A stretch of 64,000 nucleotides of DNA. Origin: Paragyromitra xinjiangensis (lineage: Eukaryota > Ascomycota > Pezizomycetes > Pezizales > Discinaceae). The notes below the pieces were generated by a model. It saw only the letters and a list, made by a program, of their open reading frames with translations, was not told where the DNA came from and ran no database searches. This document shows, piece by piece, positions 36,105 to 47,624 of this stretch (positions are counted from its first letter, which is position 1; each line of letters starts with the position of its first letter). The translations under genes and the position numbers were made by a program. Where the stretch lies: the NCBI GenBank assembly GCA_038503065.1, contig JBCAMK010000002.1, positions 3,162,001 to 3,226,000 on the forward strand, in the 5' to 3' direction.

Positions 36105-37885
36105 ATGGCTTCTACAGTAAAGGCCGGTGTTGAGAACGTCCTCAGCAAGCTCTCTCTTGGAGACTCGAAATCTGAGGTCCGCGCACCCTCTTCGGAGGCT
36201 GTTCAGGAATTGAAGCAGAAGTTCGAAGACGTTGATCAGGGTCATGTTTTTGCCTTCTACGATGATTTGACTGTTCCCGAGCAGGCTGCTCTTTTCCAGC
36301 AGCTGTCGAATATGAATCCCAAGAGGATTTCTGTGAGTGACTTTCTATACTTTTTCCCACAGTTTTATCAATGAATCAATGTCTATTACCATTCTTGTGA
36401 AGGTTGCTACCATCATCACAAATTACTGACAATTGATTCTGCCATAGCTCGTCACCAAAGAAGCTCTTTCTCCCCCTCCTCCTGCCGAGACCCCCGTCGT
36501 TGAACCCCTCCCCGAGTCAGCAACTGCCTCCATCCTCGACTCTGCCGAATCTGACATTGCCGAATGGAATGCCAAAGGCCTCGAACTTATTGGCAACAAC
36601 ACGGTGGCCGTTGTCCTTATGGCTGGTAAGTAATTCCCATTTCTGGCTTTCGTTTAAGTAAAACACAATTTATCATCGATGTCTAACATTTATCTTACTA
36701 GGTGGCCAAGGAACTCGTCTTGGCTCCTCTGCCCCTAAGGGCTGCTTCGATGTCGGCCTTCCCTCAAAGAAGTCACTTTTCCAGCTCCAGGCCGAGAGAA
36801 TCCTTAGAGCCCAAAAGCTAGGTGCTGAGAAGGTTGGTAAGACAAAGGCCGTGATACCTTGGTATATCATGACCTCCGGTCCGACTCGTGGACCCACAGA
36901 AAAGTTCTTCCAGGAGAACAATTTCTTCGGCCTTGAAAAGGAGAACGTTGTCTTTTTCGAGCAGGGTGTGCTCCCTTGTATTTCGAACGAGGGCAAGATC
37001 ATTCTCGAGTCTAAGTCTCGCGTTGCCGTGGCCCCTGATGGCAATGGCGGAATTTACCAAGCCCTCATCACCTCTTCTGTCCTCTCCGACATCAAGTCTC
37101 GTAACATCGCACATGTTCACGCGTATTGCGTCGATAACTCCCTCGTCAAAGTCGCCGACCCTATCTTCATTGGCTTCTCTGCCTCGAAGGACGTCGACCT
37201 TGCCACTAAGGTCGTTCGGAAGCGAAACGCAACCGAATCTGTTGGTCTCATTATTCTCAAAAACGGCAAGCCCGATGTCGTTGAATACTCCGAGATCGAT
37301 AGCACTACCGCAGAAGCCCTCGATGAGAAGAATAAGAGCATCCTGAAGTTCCGCGCAGCGAACATTGTCAATCACTATTACTCCACTCGCTTTTTGGAGA
37401 CAATCCCCGAGTGGGTACATAGTCTACCGCACCACATCGCGAGGAAGAAGATCCCATATTGTGACGCAAAGACTGGAGAGCAGTTCAAGCCTGAGAAGCC
37501 GAACGGCATTAAGCTCGAACAGTTCGTGTTTGACATCTTCCCAAGAATTCCGTTAAACCGGTTTGCTTGTCTTGAGGTGAAGCGGGAGGATGAGTTTTCC
37601 CCGTTGAAGAATGCGAGAGGGACCGGAGAAGATGACCCAGATACATCACGTCGGGATGTCCTGGCCCAGGGAAAGAAATGGCTGGAGGCTGCTGGCGTGA
37701 CTATAACGAGCGAGGAGCCGGAAACTGGCGTGGAGGTGTCGCCGCTTGTTTCCTACGTAAGTTTTTCCCAATCCAAATTCTCATACATAGCTTAATACTG
37801 ACATTTGATGAAATAGGCTGGCGAGGGGCTCGAATTTTTGGCAGGCAAGGAGGTCAAAGGGCTTGCTGTCATCGAAAAGCAATAA
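36105..37885 (+). CDS. UAP1: UDP-N-acetylglucosamine pyrophosphorylase
   Basis: Cytosolic enzyme that makes UDP-GlcNAc from GlcNAc-1-phosphate and UTP, the precursor of chitin, N-glycans and GPI anchors. Exons 36105-36332, 36448-36625, 36702-37756 and 37817-37885 give 509 residues, the family length. The nucleotide-binding motif [19 protein letters not shown] is split by the second intron between G and GQG. Substrate-binding segments [13 protein letters not shown] and [16 protein letters not shown] are intact, as is [13 protein letters not shown]. The product feeds the GPI pathway to which the neighbour PBN1 also belongs, though adjacency may be chance. Confidence 0.95.
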
Positions 37886-38862
37886 ATAGCTTTTTAATTG
37901 GGATCTGAATCAATTCTCCCATAATATTTTGGATATTAAGTCGTAGCGTGTACTTAGCGGATATACCAAAAAGACAGACTTTTTCTTGCTGGAATAACTT
38001 TGCAATTGAGCTAGATGCGAATTTGAGCGTGTAAATGGGTCGTGTAAATGGGAACTTTCATACCCATCCAGCTTGCATCTTCCGCCCACATCGCCATGAA
38101 CTTTGTGCTTCCAGCGATAGACGTAGTCATACTAGGATTTCCATCACTGTGTTGACGGAGTTTTCGGAATGGAACAAAAGTGGAAGCGTTGAAATTGGAA
38201 TAACTGTGGAGGATGTGAAGAATTGGGGTTGGAAGATAAATAAGCACGAGAGAAGTGGAGGTTACCTTTGGATCCCGCTTCTGTATGAGATTCCATAGAC
38301 TGATCTTGAGTCCTTTGTTATTGCAGATATTCGCAAGGTTTATGTGAGATGCCGAGTCTGCACCTTGATCTGGAATTGAGTGGATGTAGCTGTACTTTGA
38401 GGCTATTCACCTCTCTGAAACCTCGTTAGCTATAGCTCAGCTTTTTAGCTCGAGAGATGAGAAGTAGTAATTTGTAGTGATGCGGCCACGGCCTAAGTCT
38501 ACATGTACTTAATATTAAAGGAGGTAGAACCACAGAATGTTTAGGAAAGTACAGTGTTTGGGCTTTTGTCGAGTAAAGGTTTCTTTAGCTGGATCGTGTC
38601 TGATTGGGAGAGCATCAATGGAGATGAAATACCGCTTTCAGAGCTATTCTTCTTTGCTTGCCACTTCCCTTCCATATTCGGGATTATTACTAGTATATTG
38701 ACCTTTTAATACTTCATCCATAATGACAATACCCCATCACTCTACCGAGGTTCACAAAACCTCACTCGTTGCTGAAACACGTGCAACACAGCTCCATCTC
38801 GACACCTTGCAGCTCCAGAGCCTCAGAACTCCCCAAACACCAAACACACTCCTACCATTACA
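37886..38862. other. Intergenic region, no gene seen
   Basis: Contains a minor local duplication (GTGTAAATGGG twice near 38028-38051). Otherwise nothing recognisable; the right part holds the PBN1 promoter. Confidence 0.5.
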
Positions 38863-40533
38863 ATGAAAGAACGCATAACCTTCATCGTCTCCGACCCCTC
38901 ACACACACATCCAGACAATCTCATCCTAGGCTCCGATTCCCTCAAAATAAAATCTCTCCCCGGCGCCGCACGCGAAGACAGACTTACATTCGACTCCAAC
39001 GCCCTCCCACCCCCGTTTAAACAGCTCCTCGAGAAAGTCCAACTAGGCCACCTACGATGGTCTTCTGGTCGTTTCTACGAGGCTGCGACCCCGTATGCTG
39101 CTAGAGTTCCGGCGGGGTTGCATATTTTGACGACTCCAGGACGACTCCAGGGGACGGATTTCTTCCCGGAGGAGAGCGAGAAGAAGGGGGTTCTTGAGTA
39201 TGTTTGTTCCTTCTACTATAGTAGATGTAATGCTAACGGAGATGGATGGGTAGAAAGAACTACGATGATCCGTTCCTGTCTGCTGCGTGGGGAATCAACC
39301 ATTCACGTGAGCTTCGGGTTGAGTATCCGTTCAAGATCGGACCATGGGAGTCGACGTTTTATTCGCCAGTACAGGAAATCACGCCGTTTCGAGACTTTTT
39401 GAAAAAGGTGCTGGATAACCAGAAGGGAGTGTTGAGGGCGGATAACCTGAATTGGATGAAGAGGTTGGATAGGCTGCAGGATGCGGACTATGTGGACGTT
39501 AAATATGATGCGGTCTCGCATAAGGTGGAGGTGTCGGTGTATTGGGGTCCAAGTGAGGTTGATCGAAGTGGGTATCTAGTGGCGAATGCGGAGGTCGGGA
39601 TAATGGGGACAGATAGAGCGGAGGAAGAGGAGGATGTGAAGGTAGCTGGATATATTTATGAAATTGGAGATAGTGATCATTTAGGTATATCCCATACCTT
39701 GTTATCTCTACTTGAACTAATCCTAACTCTCATCTACAGAACCAGTGATGTTCTCCTTCCCTTCCCGCCATCACAAAGTCCCCTCCACCTTCACCCTCAC
39801 GACCAACACCCCAACCGGCCTCCACCCTACTCTCCACCTCTCCCTCTCTGGCCCTTTAAAACCCCCTCGAGAGGACGGCGATTGCACACTCAATGCCTAC
39901 TTCACCCTCCCTTCCTCCCTTTTCGTCGACAAATATCAGCTCTCCTCCACCAACGCTAACCTCCTACGCCAACTCAACATCCGCCGTCTCCGCGACGTAA
40001 CCGGCAACACAGACCTCGAAGCCCCCGAATATAACATCCAAGACTGGGGCAGCCGCGTCCTCATCGAAATCGACACCGACCGCGTCGAGGGCTCCAACCC
40101 AAAGACACTAGAAGTAGAACTCCCACTACACCTCCGCTACCTCCGACCTGCCGTCAACTCCTCAAGTACAGAAGTAACGTTCGCCTGGCCGAGCGTATTC
40201 TGGGCGTGTAAGAGCGAGAGCTGGCGGAAGATGAGTAATAGCCCCTTCGACAGGGCTGGGCTAGGCTGGGAAGACCTGTTTCCGGAACAGGTCATGTATT
40301 ACCATTTATCACCCGTGCCGGGGGAGAAAGCCCCGGCGGAGAATGGAATGTGGGGCAGAATTCAGGCCCCAGTGCTGGATAGAGGGTGGGGGAATGAGGA
40401 AATGATTAAGACGTGGACGGTGGCAGCTGTGGGGATTGGGTTTGTGTGGGTTATTGGTGCGGTGTTGTGGGCGAGAGTTCTTAGTGCGAAGAAGGAGGTG
40501 AAGAAGGAGGAGGTGGTGAAGAAGGTGCAGTGA
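38863..40533 (+). CDS. PBN1: GPI mannosyltransferase 1 subunit (PIG-X/Pbn1)
   Basis: ER membrane partner of the GPI alpha-1,4-mannosyltransferase Gpi14/PIG-M, which adds the first mannose to GPI precursors. Exons 38863-39197, 39254-39684 and 39740-40533 give 519 residues. The PIG-X/PBN1 core is recognisable: NIRRLRDVTGNTDLEAPEY lies downstream of the segment YFTLPSSLFVDKYQL, the signature of the domain. A single membrane helix is near the C-terminus (WTVAAVGIGFVWVIGAVLW), followed by a short lysine-rich cytosolic tail (KKEVKKEEVVKKVQ), which could act as an ER retrieval signal. No cleavable signal peptide is seen, as in yeast Pbn1. Confidence 0.85.
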
Positions 40534-40731
40534 GTGTTGGAAGGTGTAATGATATATAATGGGTCTAGACTTATGGTAGATAGTGTAGTTTTATCTTTGG
40601 CTTTAATTTAGTAGTGGTGGGACTTGGATGGGAGATGAAATTGTATCGATTAGAACTTCTTCAACTGTACAGAAACCCTAACATAAGTCTACCATCACTA
40701 CAAATGTTCAGAATTACTGTCGATCCATCCT

Positions 40732-41092
40732 ACAAGAACTATATCGCACAAAACTGTAGCCTATTGAACAGCAGTAGCAGTTATCATTTAGAATATGCTG
40801 ATCTACCCCACCACACAAAAACTATAGCGTGAAAAACTGGGACCGAGTGAGAAATCACAGAACCCCCATCCGACTAGCTATAATTCAGAACCTCCACAAA
40901 CTACACAAGACTATAGCGCGCAAAACAAAACCTTTGGCGTGCAAAACCGTAGCCCATCACACAATCGCACACCTCACGGTATGCTATTAATCCCCACGCC
41001 ACCCACAGGAACTATAACGCGCAAAACCGAATCTTCGCGTGTTCCACAGTATCCCCACCCCTCAAGAGTTTTTAGCGCGCAAAACAGTAACC
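40732..41092. repeat. Degenerate tandem array with GCGCGCAAAAC core
   Basis: Six copies of a roughly 30-base unit, consensus near CACAAGAACTATAGCGCGCA followed by AAACCGTAGCC. They lie at 40732, 40812, 40902, 40933 (short), 41003 and 41061. Spacers also resemble each other (for example TATGCT...CCCCAC...CACA before two copies), so the original period was probably about 75-90 bases. Copies differ at several positions, suggesting age or mutation. Confidence 0.6.
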
Positions 41093-41699
41093 TTCCCTGA
41101 AAACGGCCAAAACACCCACCACCTCGGCCAGGATAGTGCAATCCTAACCGAAAGTCATCCGAAGAAGACTCGTTGCCCTAAGTTTCATTAGTACTATACT
41201 AAATCTATATCGTGTGTATAAAACAGTACCTGAGAGAGCGGTGACTAAAAACCTCGTTTATCCGCTACCTGCTATGTACGTTCCAGCAGTTCGACTAGAT
41301 GGCCTGGCTGGAAAGTTTGGCTGGATAAAATGATATTAGATATGATTATAGACCTTGGAAGAGCTAGTACTTACTAGTGGTGTCTCTCAAACCGGCAGAG
41401 TCTATATTTAGCTAATAGACCCACATTTGGCTGCAAGCACGAGAGCTGTTTGCCAGTGATAGCCCCCCCTCCCCTCACCCCTGCGAGGTAGATGTGACGA
41501 GGGGGATAGAAACCAACCCTGTGGAATCGAGTGTTAGTGTGGTTAACAATGAAGAAAAATTAGAAGCCGGGAGAAACGAAGAAGTGATGTGTGTCCGCCA
41601 AAAGCCCAGCGCCGAGATATAGGGATCTCCTAAGAAAGCAGTCGCTATGTATGTGTTTTGTGTGTTAAGGTGGCCCAAGATTCCTGTGCTAGTAGCGCC

Positions 41700-41715
41700 G
41701 AGTGATGGCTAGTGT
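41700..41715 (+). repeat. GAGTGAT-N5-RTG motif copy
   Basis: Reads GCC-GAGTGAT-GGCTA-GTGT. It is in the gene-free region, more than 1 kb from any supported gene. Confidence 0.55.
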
Positions 41716-44107
41716 CTGGCCCTGGGGATAAAAGGGGTGAAATTCTGCGGAAGTTCTTTATTATACGGTACTTTGTTCCTAGTCTCTTTATCTCAGTGCA
41801 TAAATTGATCTAGGGAAGACCTAAGCCTATCAATTGTAATTAAGAGTATGCCATATCAAAATAGGGTTCATGTAATTCCACCGCCTCTATCCTATATAAA
41901 ATTACCGGTACGAAACCACAAGAGCAAGATTTATAAGGAGTTCAGAGTGCCATCACTCACTCATATAACGTTAAATTTTTTATATAACACCAGAAACATG
42001 CAGCTCGACTCCGAAAACTTCATATTGAATCTGAATTTATTTAACTCTACTACAGCGCCCAGCAATATCGCCGACTCTGCAGACGTTTGGAAGCATACTT
42101 CCCTTAGTTCAAGTAATGAGAAAATGGTAACCTCATACCCTTATGCTCCGCAACCATACAAATGCGAGTCCGGTTTTTTCTCCTCGTACTGCCAACATGA
42201 ATTGTTGCTAATGGCGTAACTCGTGGCTTCGTGGAAAGTCTTATGTCCTAGTTAAATCCAAACTGCTGGAGTCATCAGTCATAAAGTTAAATACTGGGGT
42301 GAGTGTATAACTTACAGTAAAATAACAATCGTGACCTCGTGCGCGGAAACTACCTTCCTCCACAGAAGTTATGGTAATACGTGGATATCAACAAACGAAA
42401 ATCCAGTAGTCAGTGGCAGTTGACAAAATAGCTCAACTCGGTATTGCTTGTTCAACCCACAAGAGTCCTTTAGACTCTCCACATCTCCCGTGGAAGATTT
42501 TGCCATGTTTCACTTGCAAAGCGGAAACCTTTCCCTTCAGCTTTGACTCAGAATATGCAATGGTTATCGGGAGCATTGACTAGGGTAGAAATACTGTTGT
42601 ATCTTCAAAACCTTGACTATTAGGAGTTGAAGGGTTGGCATCTCCTGAATAAATCCACCAAATTGGAGAAGTTTGAATGTTATAACAATCGAATTCCCTC
42701 CAAAATATACGAAGAGAGATCGATATTCGGATCCAGGGGAATATTAACTTTCAATGAATTTTTTTGCTGATATTTTTCATCAAGGGCCATAATCGAGTGC
42801 GGTGAATACGCTTGGTGAAATAATCAGTTAATAGCAAACACCCCCCCGCCTAACATGGACCAGGCACGGGGCTGAGCAGCTAGGGTTTAAAAAGTCAGTA
42901 AGTAATCTTCGATACATGATTACATTTTACATACCATGATTCTCCTCTTTGGCTTCAATGGGCCTCGAAGCTCCCACGCGAGACCAGCAGTCGCAATCGC
43001 AGTATCACCGGAGTTTAAATCAATCTTTCATGAAGAATGTAGTATAATCCCCAGTCCTCTCAACCTTCTCCCAACCACCAAAACCACTTCACAGTGGCCG
43101 CGAGTTAGCGACCAGTACTTCTCCGAACAGATTTTACAGTTCGCCTGAGCATGATTTTTCCTAGAAGAATCAAACGGTCAGCATCTCCATAACATGAAAC
43201 AATACCAAGCAAACAGAACCTACTCAACAGTCAAGATATAATGAATCAATCCTCATCCTAACAGCACCTCCAACACCTGTAATTAAACCCCCAACGTTCT
43301 CACGGACTCCAACATGACCCAACCGACCAATAGAGTGGTTTCTCCATAATCCTTAGCCCTAGGTAATAAGGGGTGTCGGTATGAAAATTCCGATAGGAGA
43401 GGATAGAGCTGCTGTTTGCGGTATAAATGACACAAAGGCCAACAATGTGTCGATATAAATGTACCCACTGACATGTAGATATAGAATAGAGGAAGTGTAA
43501 TAGATTCGCTATAAATACTGTGTGCGTGCGTAGGCCTAGGACAATCGACCAGTCCGTATTACCCAAAGGCTCATGACCCGATAACCTAGACTCTATGTTT
43601 TCAATGTTTCATCATCTCTTCCCATGTTAAAGAACATGGCTTCCTCTAATGATTTGAGGTAATAGATAACGGATAGCCAATGTCTAAGAGAACGTTAGCA
43701 GACTGCATCTAGTTATGATACGACGGGGACTTCTTCAAACTTTTTGTTCTTTTCTCTGTCTTATGCTTCAATTTCTTGTACCCAATTTTAAGGTATCAGT
43801 CCATCAATGGGCGAGTTAAATGAAGAAGCAGATGCGGAAGTGGGGTGTGGTGTGAGTGGTTCTAGGAGGATGAAGCGACGGGAGAGAAGCAACGGGAGAG
43901 AAGCATAGCAAGGTGGTGGTCTCACCGTCAGTCTCGTGCCCAGCCCCTTCCGTCTACTGTCTGTGACTGCTACGCTAACCTTCTTAATAAGACTACATGT
44001 AATAACATGAAACGCACCTTGCTAGCTCCATAAAAACGAGTGACAGCACATGACCCTTCGCAATGAAACCCTGATGTAACAACGAACACGACAAGAGTAA
44101 ATATAAA

Positions 44108-44566
44108 GAGCAAAAGTTTGATCTACCCCTGACGATTAAGATCTGGTTGAATCTACCCCTTGGGTTTAATCTACCCCCATGAAACTGTATCCCTCCCCAA
44201 CATAATTCATCCCCATCATGGCTGTCATCCATAGAAATCAGCAGTCCCTTTCCAATAAGATCTTGTATATAGGGGTATCTCCTTACAGCAGCCAAGCAAG
44301 AAGAGGTAGCCCTGCTGTCGCACTTAAGCAGAGGGCGCCAGGGGCCACAGGAAGGCATGCAAAGTGTATGTACTTGCTCTAAGTAGCCTGGAAATCTTGC
44401 AAATAGTGCACCTTTTTCTGGAGCCTGGGAGGATGTCACAGTAGCCAGAAATGTGGGCATAGGTCGTTGTACATAAGAAAAAAAAGAGCGAGTCTTGGGG
44501 GCAATTAAACCCGAAGGGTAGATTAAACCAGATCTTAATCGTCAAGGGTAGATCGAACTTTTGCTC
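44108..44566. mobile_element. MITE-like element, 70-bp TIRs, 9-bp TSD
   Basis: Left arm 44108-44178 and right arm 44497-44566 are inverted repeats of about 70 bases at roughly 90% identity, both beginning GAGCAAAAGTT at the outer ends. The element is flanked exactly by the direct repeat AAATATAAA (44099-44107 and 44567-44575), a 9-bp target-site duplication. The arms contain repeats of (G/A)ATCTACCC. The interior of about 320 bases has no supported coding sequence, so the element is non-autonomous. A 9-bp duplication with long inverted repeats is the pattern of Mutator-like elements; that assignment is inference. Several arm differences are C/T changes. Confidence 0.8.
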
Positions 44567-44746
44567 AAATATAAAATTAAATTCAAGCTCTATCATTGGT
44601 ATCATCGAAACTTCTCACTTCACTTAGGAAAACGCGGATATACAGCGACCAGAACACAAACCAGAGCACGCCGCCACCCGTAACATCACTAACTTGCACA
44701 CTACAAAAAGAAAGAACCAATGACTATCCACCCACCCAACCCTCTA

Positions 44747-46499
44747 TCAATAAAGCATCCTCGTCACGATTTTCGCTACCAAAGTCAGCAACTCATAGTC
44801 TCGGATGAACCCAGAAAGGACAACTCACAACTCAATGCCTCTAAACTCCCATAAAGACTCTTAATCTCCTCCTCCTTAACACTACTGATATCCGCCATCA
44901 AATACGCAACCTCACCACGACTATCACTCATCTGCTTCTCAACATTATGATCCGCCAGGATCTCATTAACCTGTCTAAGCACACCTGGACGATTCCAATG
45001 CACGAAAATAACCTACCCACAACCATTAGCCCGGCACCACCCCCATCTTCAAAAAAAAGATAACATACCCTGACACCCTCCTCCTCGACCCTCAACCCAC
45101 GCAGTCCCACCTCCGGCATATTCACCGCGCCTATCGTGCTCCCAGCATTAACATACCGAACCAAACTCTCTGCAACCTCCTCCCCAATCGCCTTCTGCGC
45201 CTCCTCCGTACTCCCACCAATATGCGGCGTCAATATCACATTCTTGAGCCCCACCAGCTCTGCATAAAACGGGTTCAACGCACTATTAAACGTCGCCCCA
45301 TTAGCAGCCGGTTCAGACGGGTACACATCTAGCGCAGCACCTGCGATGTGTGAAGACTGCATCGCAGCGACAAGAGCCGGGATATCAACAACGCTTCCAC
45401 GAGATGCATTAATGATGTATGAACCAGATTTCATAATAGCGATCTGAGCCGCGCCAATGAGGCCTTTAGTTTCAGGGAGCTCAGGGACGTGAAGTGATAC
45501 AAAGTCTGCTTGTGATAGAAGGGCGTCTAGGGTTGGTACTTGTTTGGCTTTACCGAGGGCCATGATTGGGACGACGTCATAATAGAGGACGTTTAGGCCG
45601 AGGGCTTCTGCTAGGACTGATAGTTGGCTGCCAATGTGGCCGTAGCCGACTATGCCAAGGGTTTTGCCGCGGACTTCCCAGCACCGTGATGATACTTTGT
45701 TCCATGTGCCAGCGTGCATTTCTGCAGAACGGTCCGTGAGTTGGCGGGCGAGGAGGATGATTTCGGCTATGACGAGCTCGGCGACGGAACGAGAGTTAGA
45801 GAAGGGGGAGTTGAAGACGGTGATGCCGGCCCGGGCGGCATAGGGGAGGTCGACTTGGGAGGTGCCAATGCAGAAGCAGCCAATTGCGAGGAGGTTTTTG
45901 GCGTGAGAGAGGATTGTGGACGTTAGTTTGGTTTTGGAGCGGATTCCGAGGACGTGGATGTCTCTGTTATGTGGTGTTAGTAATTTATAATGTCTGTTGA
46001 TTTGAAATGAAGCTAATAGGGGTATGGTAGTAGCTTGTTTTCCTGTAATTGTCGAAAGGTCCAAGTATTATATGGATGGAATTTTGATAAAACGAAGTGA
46101 TAGGGTGAGATCATAATATATTTCACGGGGTTCAATGGTGCAATTGGGTATAATTCTTGTGTATCCAGAAATATAGGGAACAAACTTAATTTTCTCAATC
46201 AATTCCTCCTCCGGCAATGCACTCTTGAAAAACTCGACCTGATATCCCTGTCCCTCGAGGATAGTGCGAGCAGACTCATTGATATTCTCCAACAGCAGAA
46301 TCTTAATATCTTCAGTTGCAAAAGGCTTCAGCTGTTTCTCGGGTATCTGTGGGAAGTAGCTATTGCGTGTGGCAAACGGAGAGGATGAACCGGAGCGGAG
46401 CGAGTGAAAGGTTGTGCTCGGGGAGGTCGAGACAGAGGCAGGTGGGCTACGAGAGACAGCGGACTTGATGTCACGGGCGCCAGCAACTGAGATAGTCAT
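44747..46499 (-). CDS. SER33: 3-phosphoglycerate dehydrogenase (Ser3/Ser33 type)
   Basis: First enzyme of serine synthesis, oxidising 3-phosphoglycerate with NAD. Exon 1 runs from 46499 to 46186 and ends EEELIEKIK. A 222-nt intron, much longer than others here, leads to DIHVLGIRSKTKL. The Rossmann motif is GIVGYGHIGSQLS; catalytic regions INASRGSVVD and NVILTPHIGGSTEEAQ are intact. After another intron, the C-terminal ACT domain reads VIFVHWNRPGVLRQVNEILA. The last intron joins SLEAL to a short tail ending RMLY at 44747. Length and domains fit fungal enzymes. Three TGACTC cores lie upstream, consistent with general amino-acid control. Confidence 0.93.
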
Positions 46500-46777
46500 T
46501 ATGGGTGGTGATTGATGAGACAGCTAGAGATTTGAAGATGAGTGTTGAGCCTTACAGTAGATTCTGTGCAGATGATTGATATGTGGGATGGAACGGGAAT
46601 AAAAGCTGTTGAGATGCGAGATGTCATGTGCCTGCGGTATTATTATTTTCAATCTTGCGCGGGTAAATGAGAGAGCACGAATCCAGATATCGCCCAGACG
46701 AGGCAAAGTGAGGTGAATTGAGTTGAGCTAAGAGGGGATTCTCTCCCGGATAAGACGATAAGCATCTCATATCCTGC

Positions 46778-46793
46778 GAGTGATGTCCCGTGA
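46778..46793 (+). repeat. GAGTGAT-N5-RTGA motif copy
   Basis: Reads GC-GAGTGAT-GTCCC-GTGA; its end overlaps the TGACTC core at 46791. It lies about 280 bp upstream of SER33. Confidence 0.6.
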
Positions 46794-47017
46794 CTCGTTA
46801 ATAGACTTCAGTTATCGTGCCGTTCGGGAAGTCCAGGGTCGCTTAGGCGGAGTGGCGCGCAAGCGAGTCAGCCACAGTGCGGGGCTGCGGAAGCGATAAG
46901 CAGCCAGCCAGTAGCAACGCAGGGATTTCTACGCGGGGTCAGGGTACTTGGGGGCATAGCATGGTCGGTGATGATGATGTGCGGTGCATAAGCTTCAGCT
47001 GCACCACAACGTGACTC
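46791..47017. promoter_or_regulatory. Three GCN4/CPC1-type core sites upstream of SER33
   Basis: TGACTC at 46791-46796 and 47012-47017, and GAGTCA (the same on the minus strand) at 46865-46870, within about 290-520 bases before the SER33 start. About 0.3 would be expected by chance in this span. Binding by a GCN4/CPC1 factor is inference from the family's known control. Confidence 0.5.
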
Positions 47018-47624
47018 TGACGCAGTTCTGTCGAGACCTGCTTTGTCTAAATCATGTGAAAGGTGGGATATGTAATCTCCAGCTTCAAGGATAGTTAGCA
47101 GCAGAATACAATACCATCATGAGAATAGTTTCTTCTTCTGCTTACTCTTGGTCAAGGAATGAGGAAGTAGCCCTAACGCAGCAATAATCCCGCGCTGGGA
47201 CTGGCCAGGGCCTGACCTATTTCTCCTCACAGCGAGTAGAATCATCTCATCTCGGCACACCTACATCATCACCGGCTGCACAAACTTCGCCCTGGCAGGA
47301 TCTACTCTACTTCTCGCTTCTCTCCACACCATCATCAGCTCTGTAGGGAAGAGTCATCTGTTCATCTCGTCTCGCTGCCGGTTGCATTTCTAATAAGTAC
47401 CTCCTTCCCCTTTCCTTTAAATCCTCTCCTCGTTAAACACTTTACCCTCTGCTCGGAACCCCACTTGTGGCAACTTCTCATCGTTTCTCCCCATCCCATC
47501 CAGTCACAAGCACAAAACCCGCCAAAAATCCAACAACTAACCAGAAACCCCCAGAAAACCACAAACCCCAAAGCTTGAGGGGAGAAAAAAGAAGCACAAA
47601 GAAAACCCCACAAAAATAATAAAA

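Larger units (their letters stand above)
40534..44746. other. 4.2-kb gene-free region
   Basis: Apart from the degenerate repeat array and the inverted-repeat element listed separately, it has only short unsupported frames (for example 41848-42219 and 42936-43148). It is AT-rich in the middle and has a C-run near 42841. I found no gene remnant by eye. Confidence 0.45.
46500..47624. other. Divergent promoter region (SER33 / IFRD)
   Basis: No gene supported. It contains a GAGTGAT motif copy overlapping one of three TGACTC cores, and a GC-rich patch near 46845-46920. Confidence 0.45.

Noticed and set aside
41848..42219. 123-residue plus frame in the gene-free region
   Set aside because: No domain, AT-rich codon use unlike neighbours, and no splice partners.
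45964..46185. Possible snoRNA inside the long SER33 intron
   Set aside because: No proper C box (RTGATGA) paired with a D box was found.
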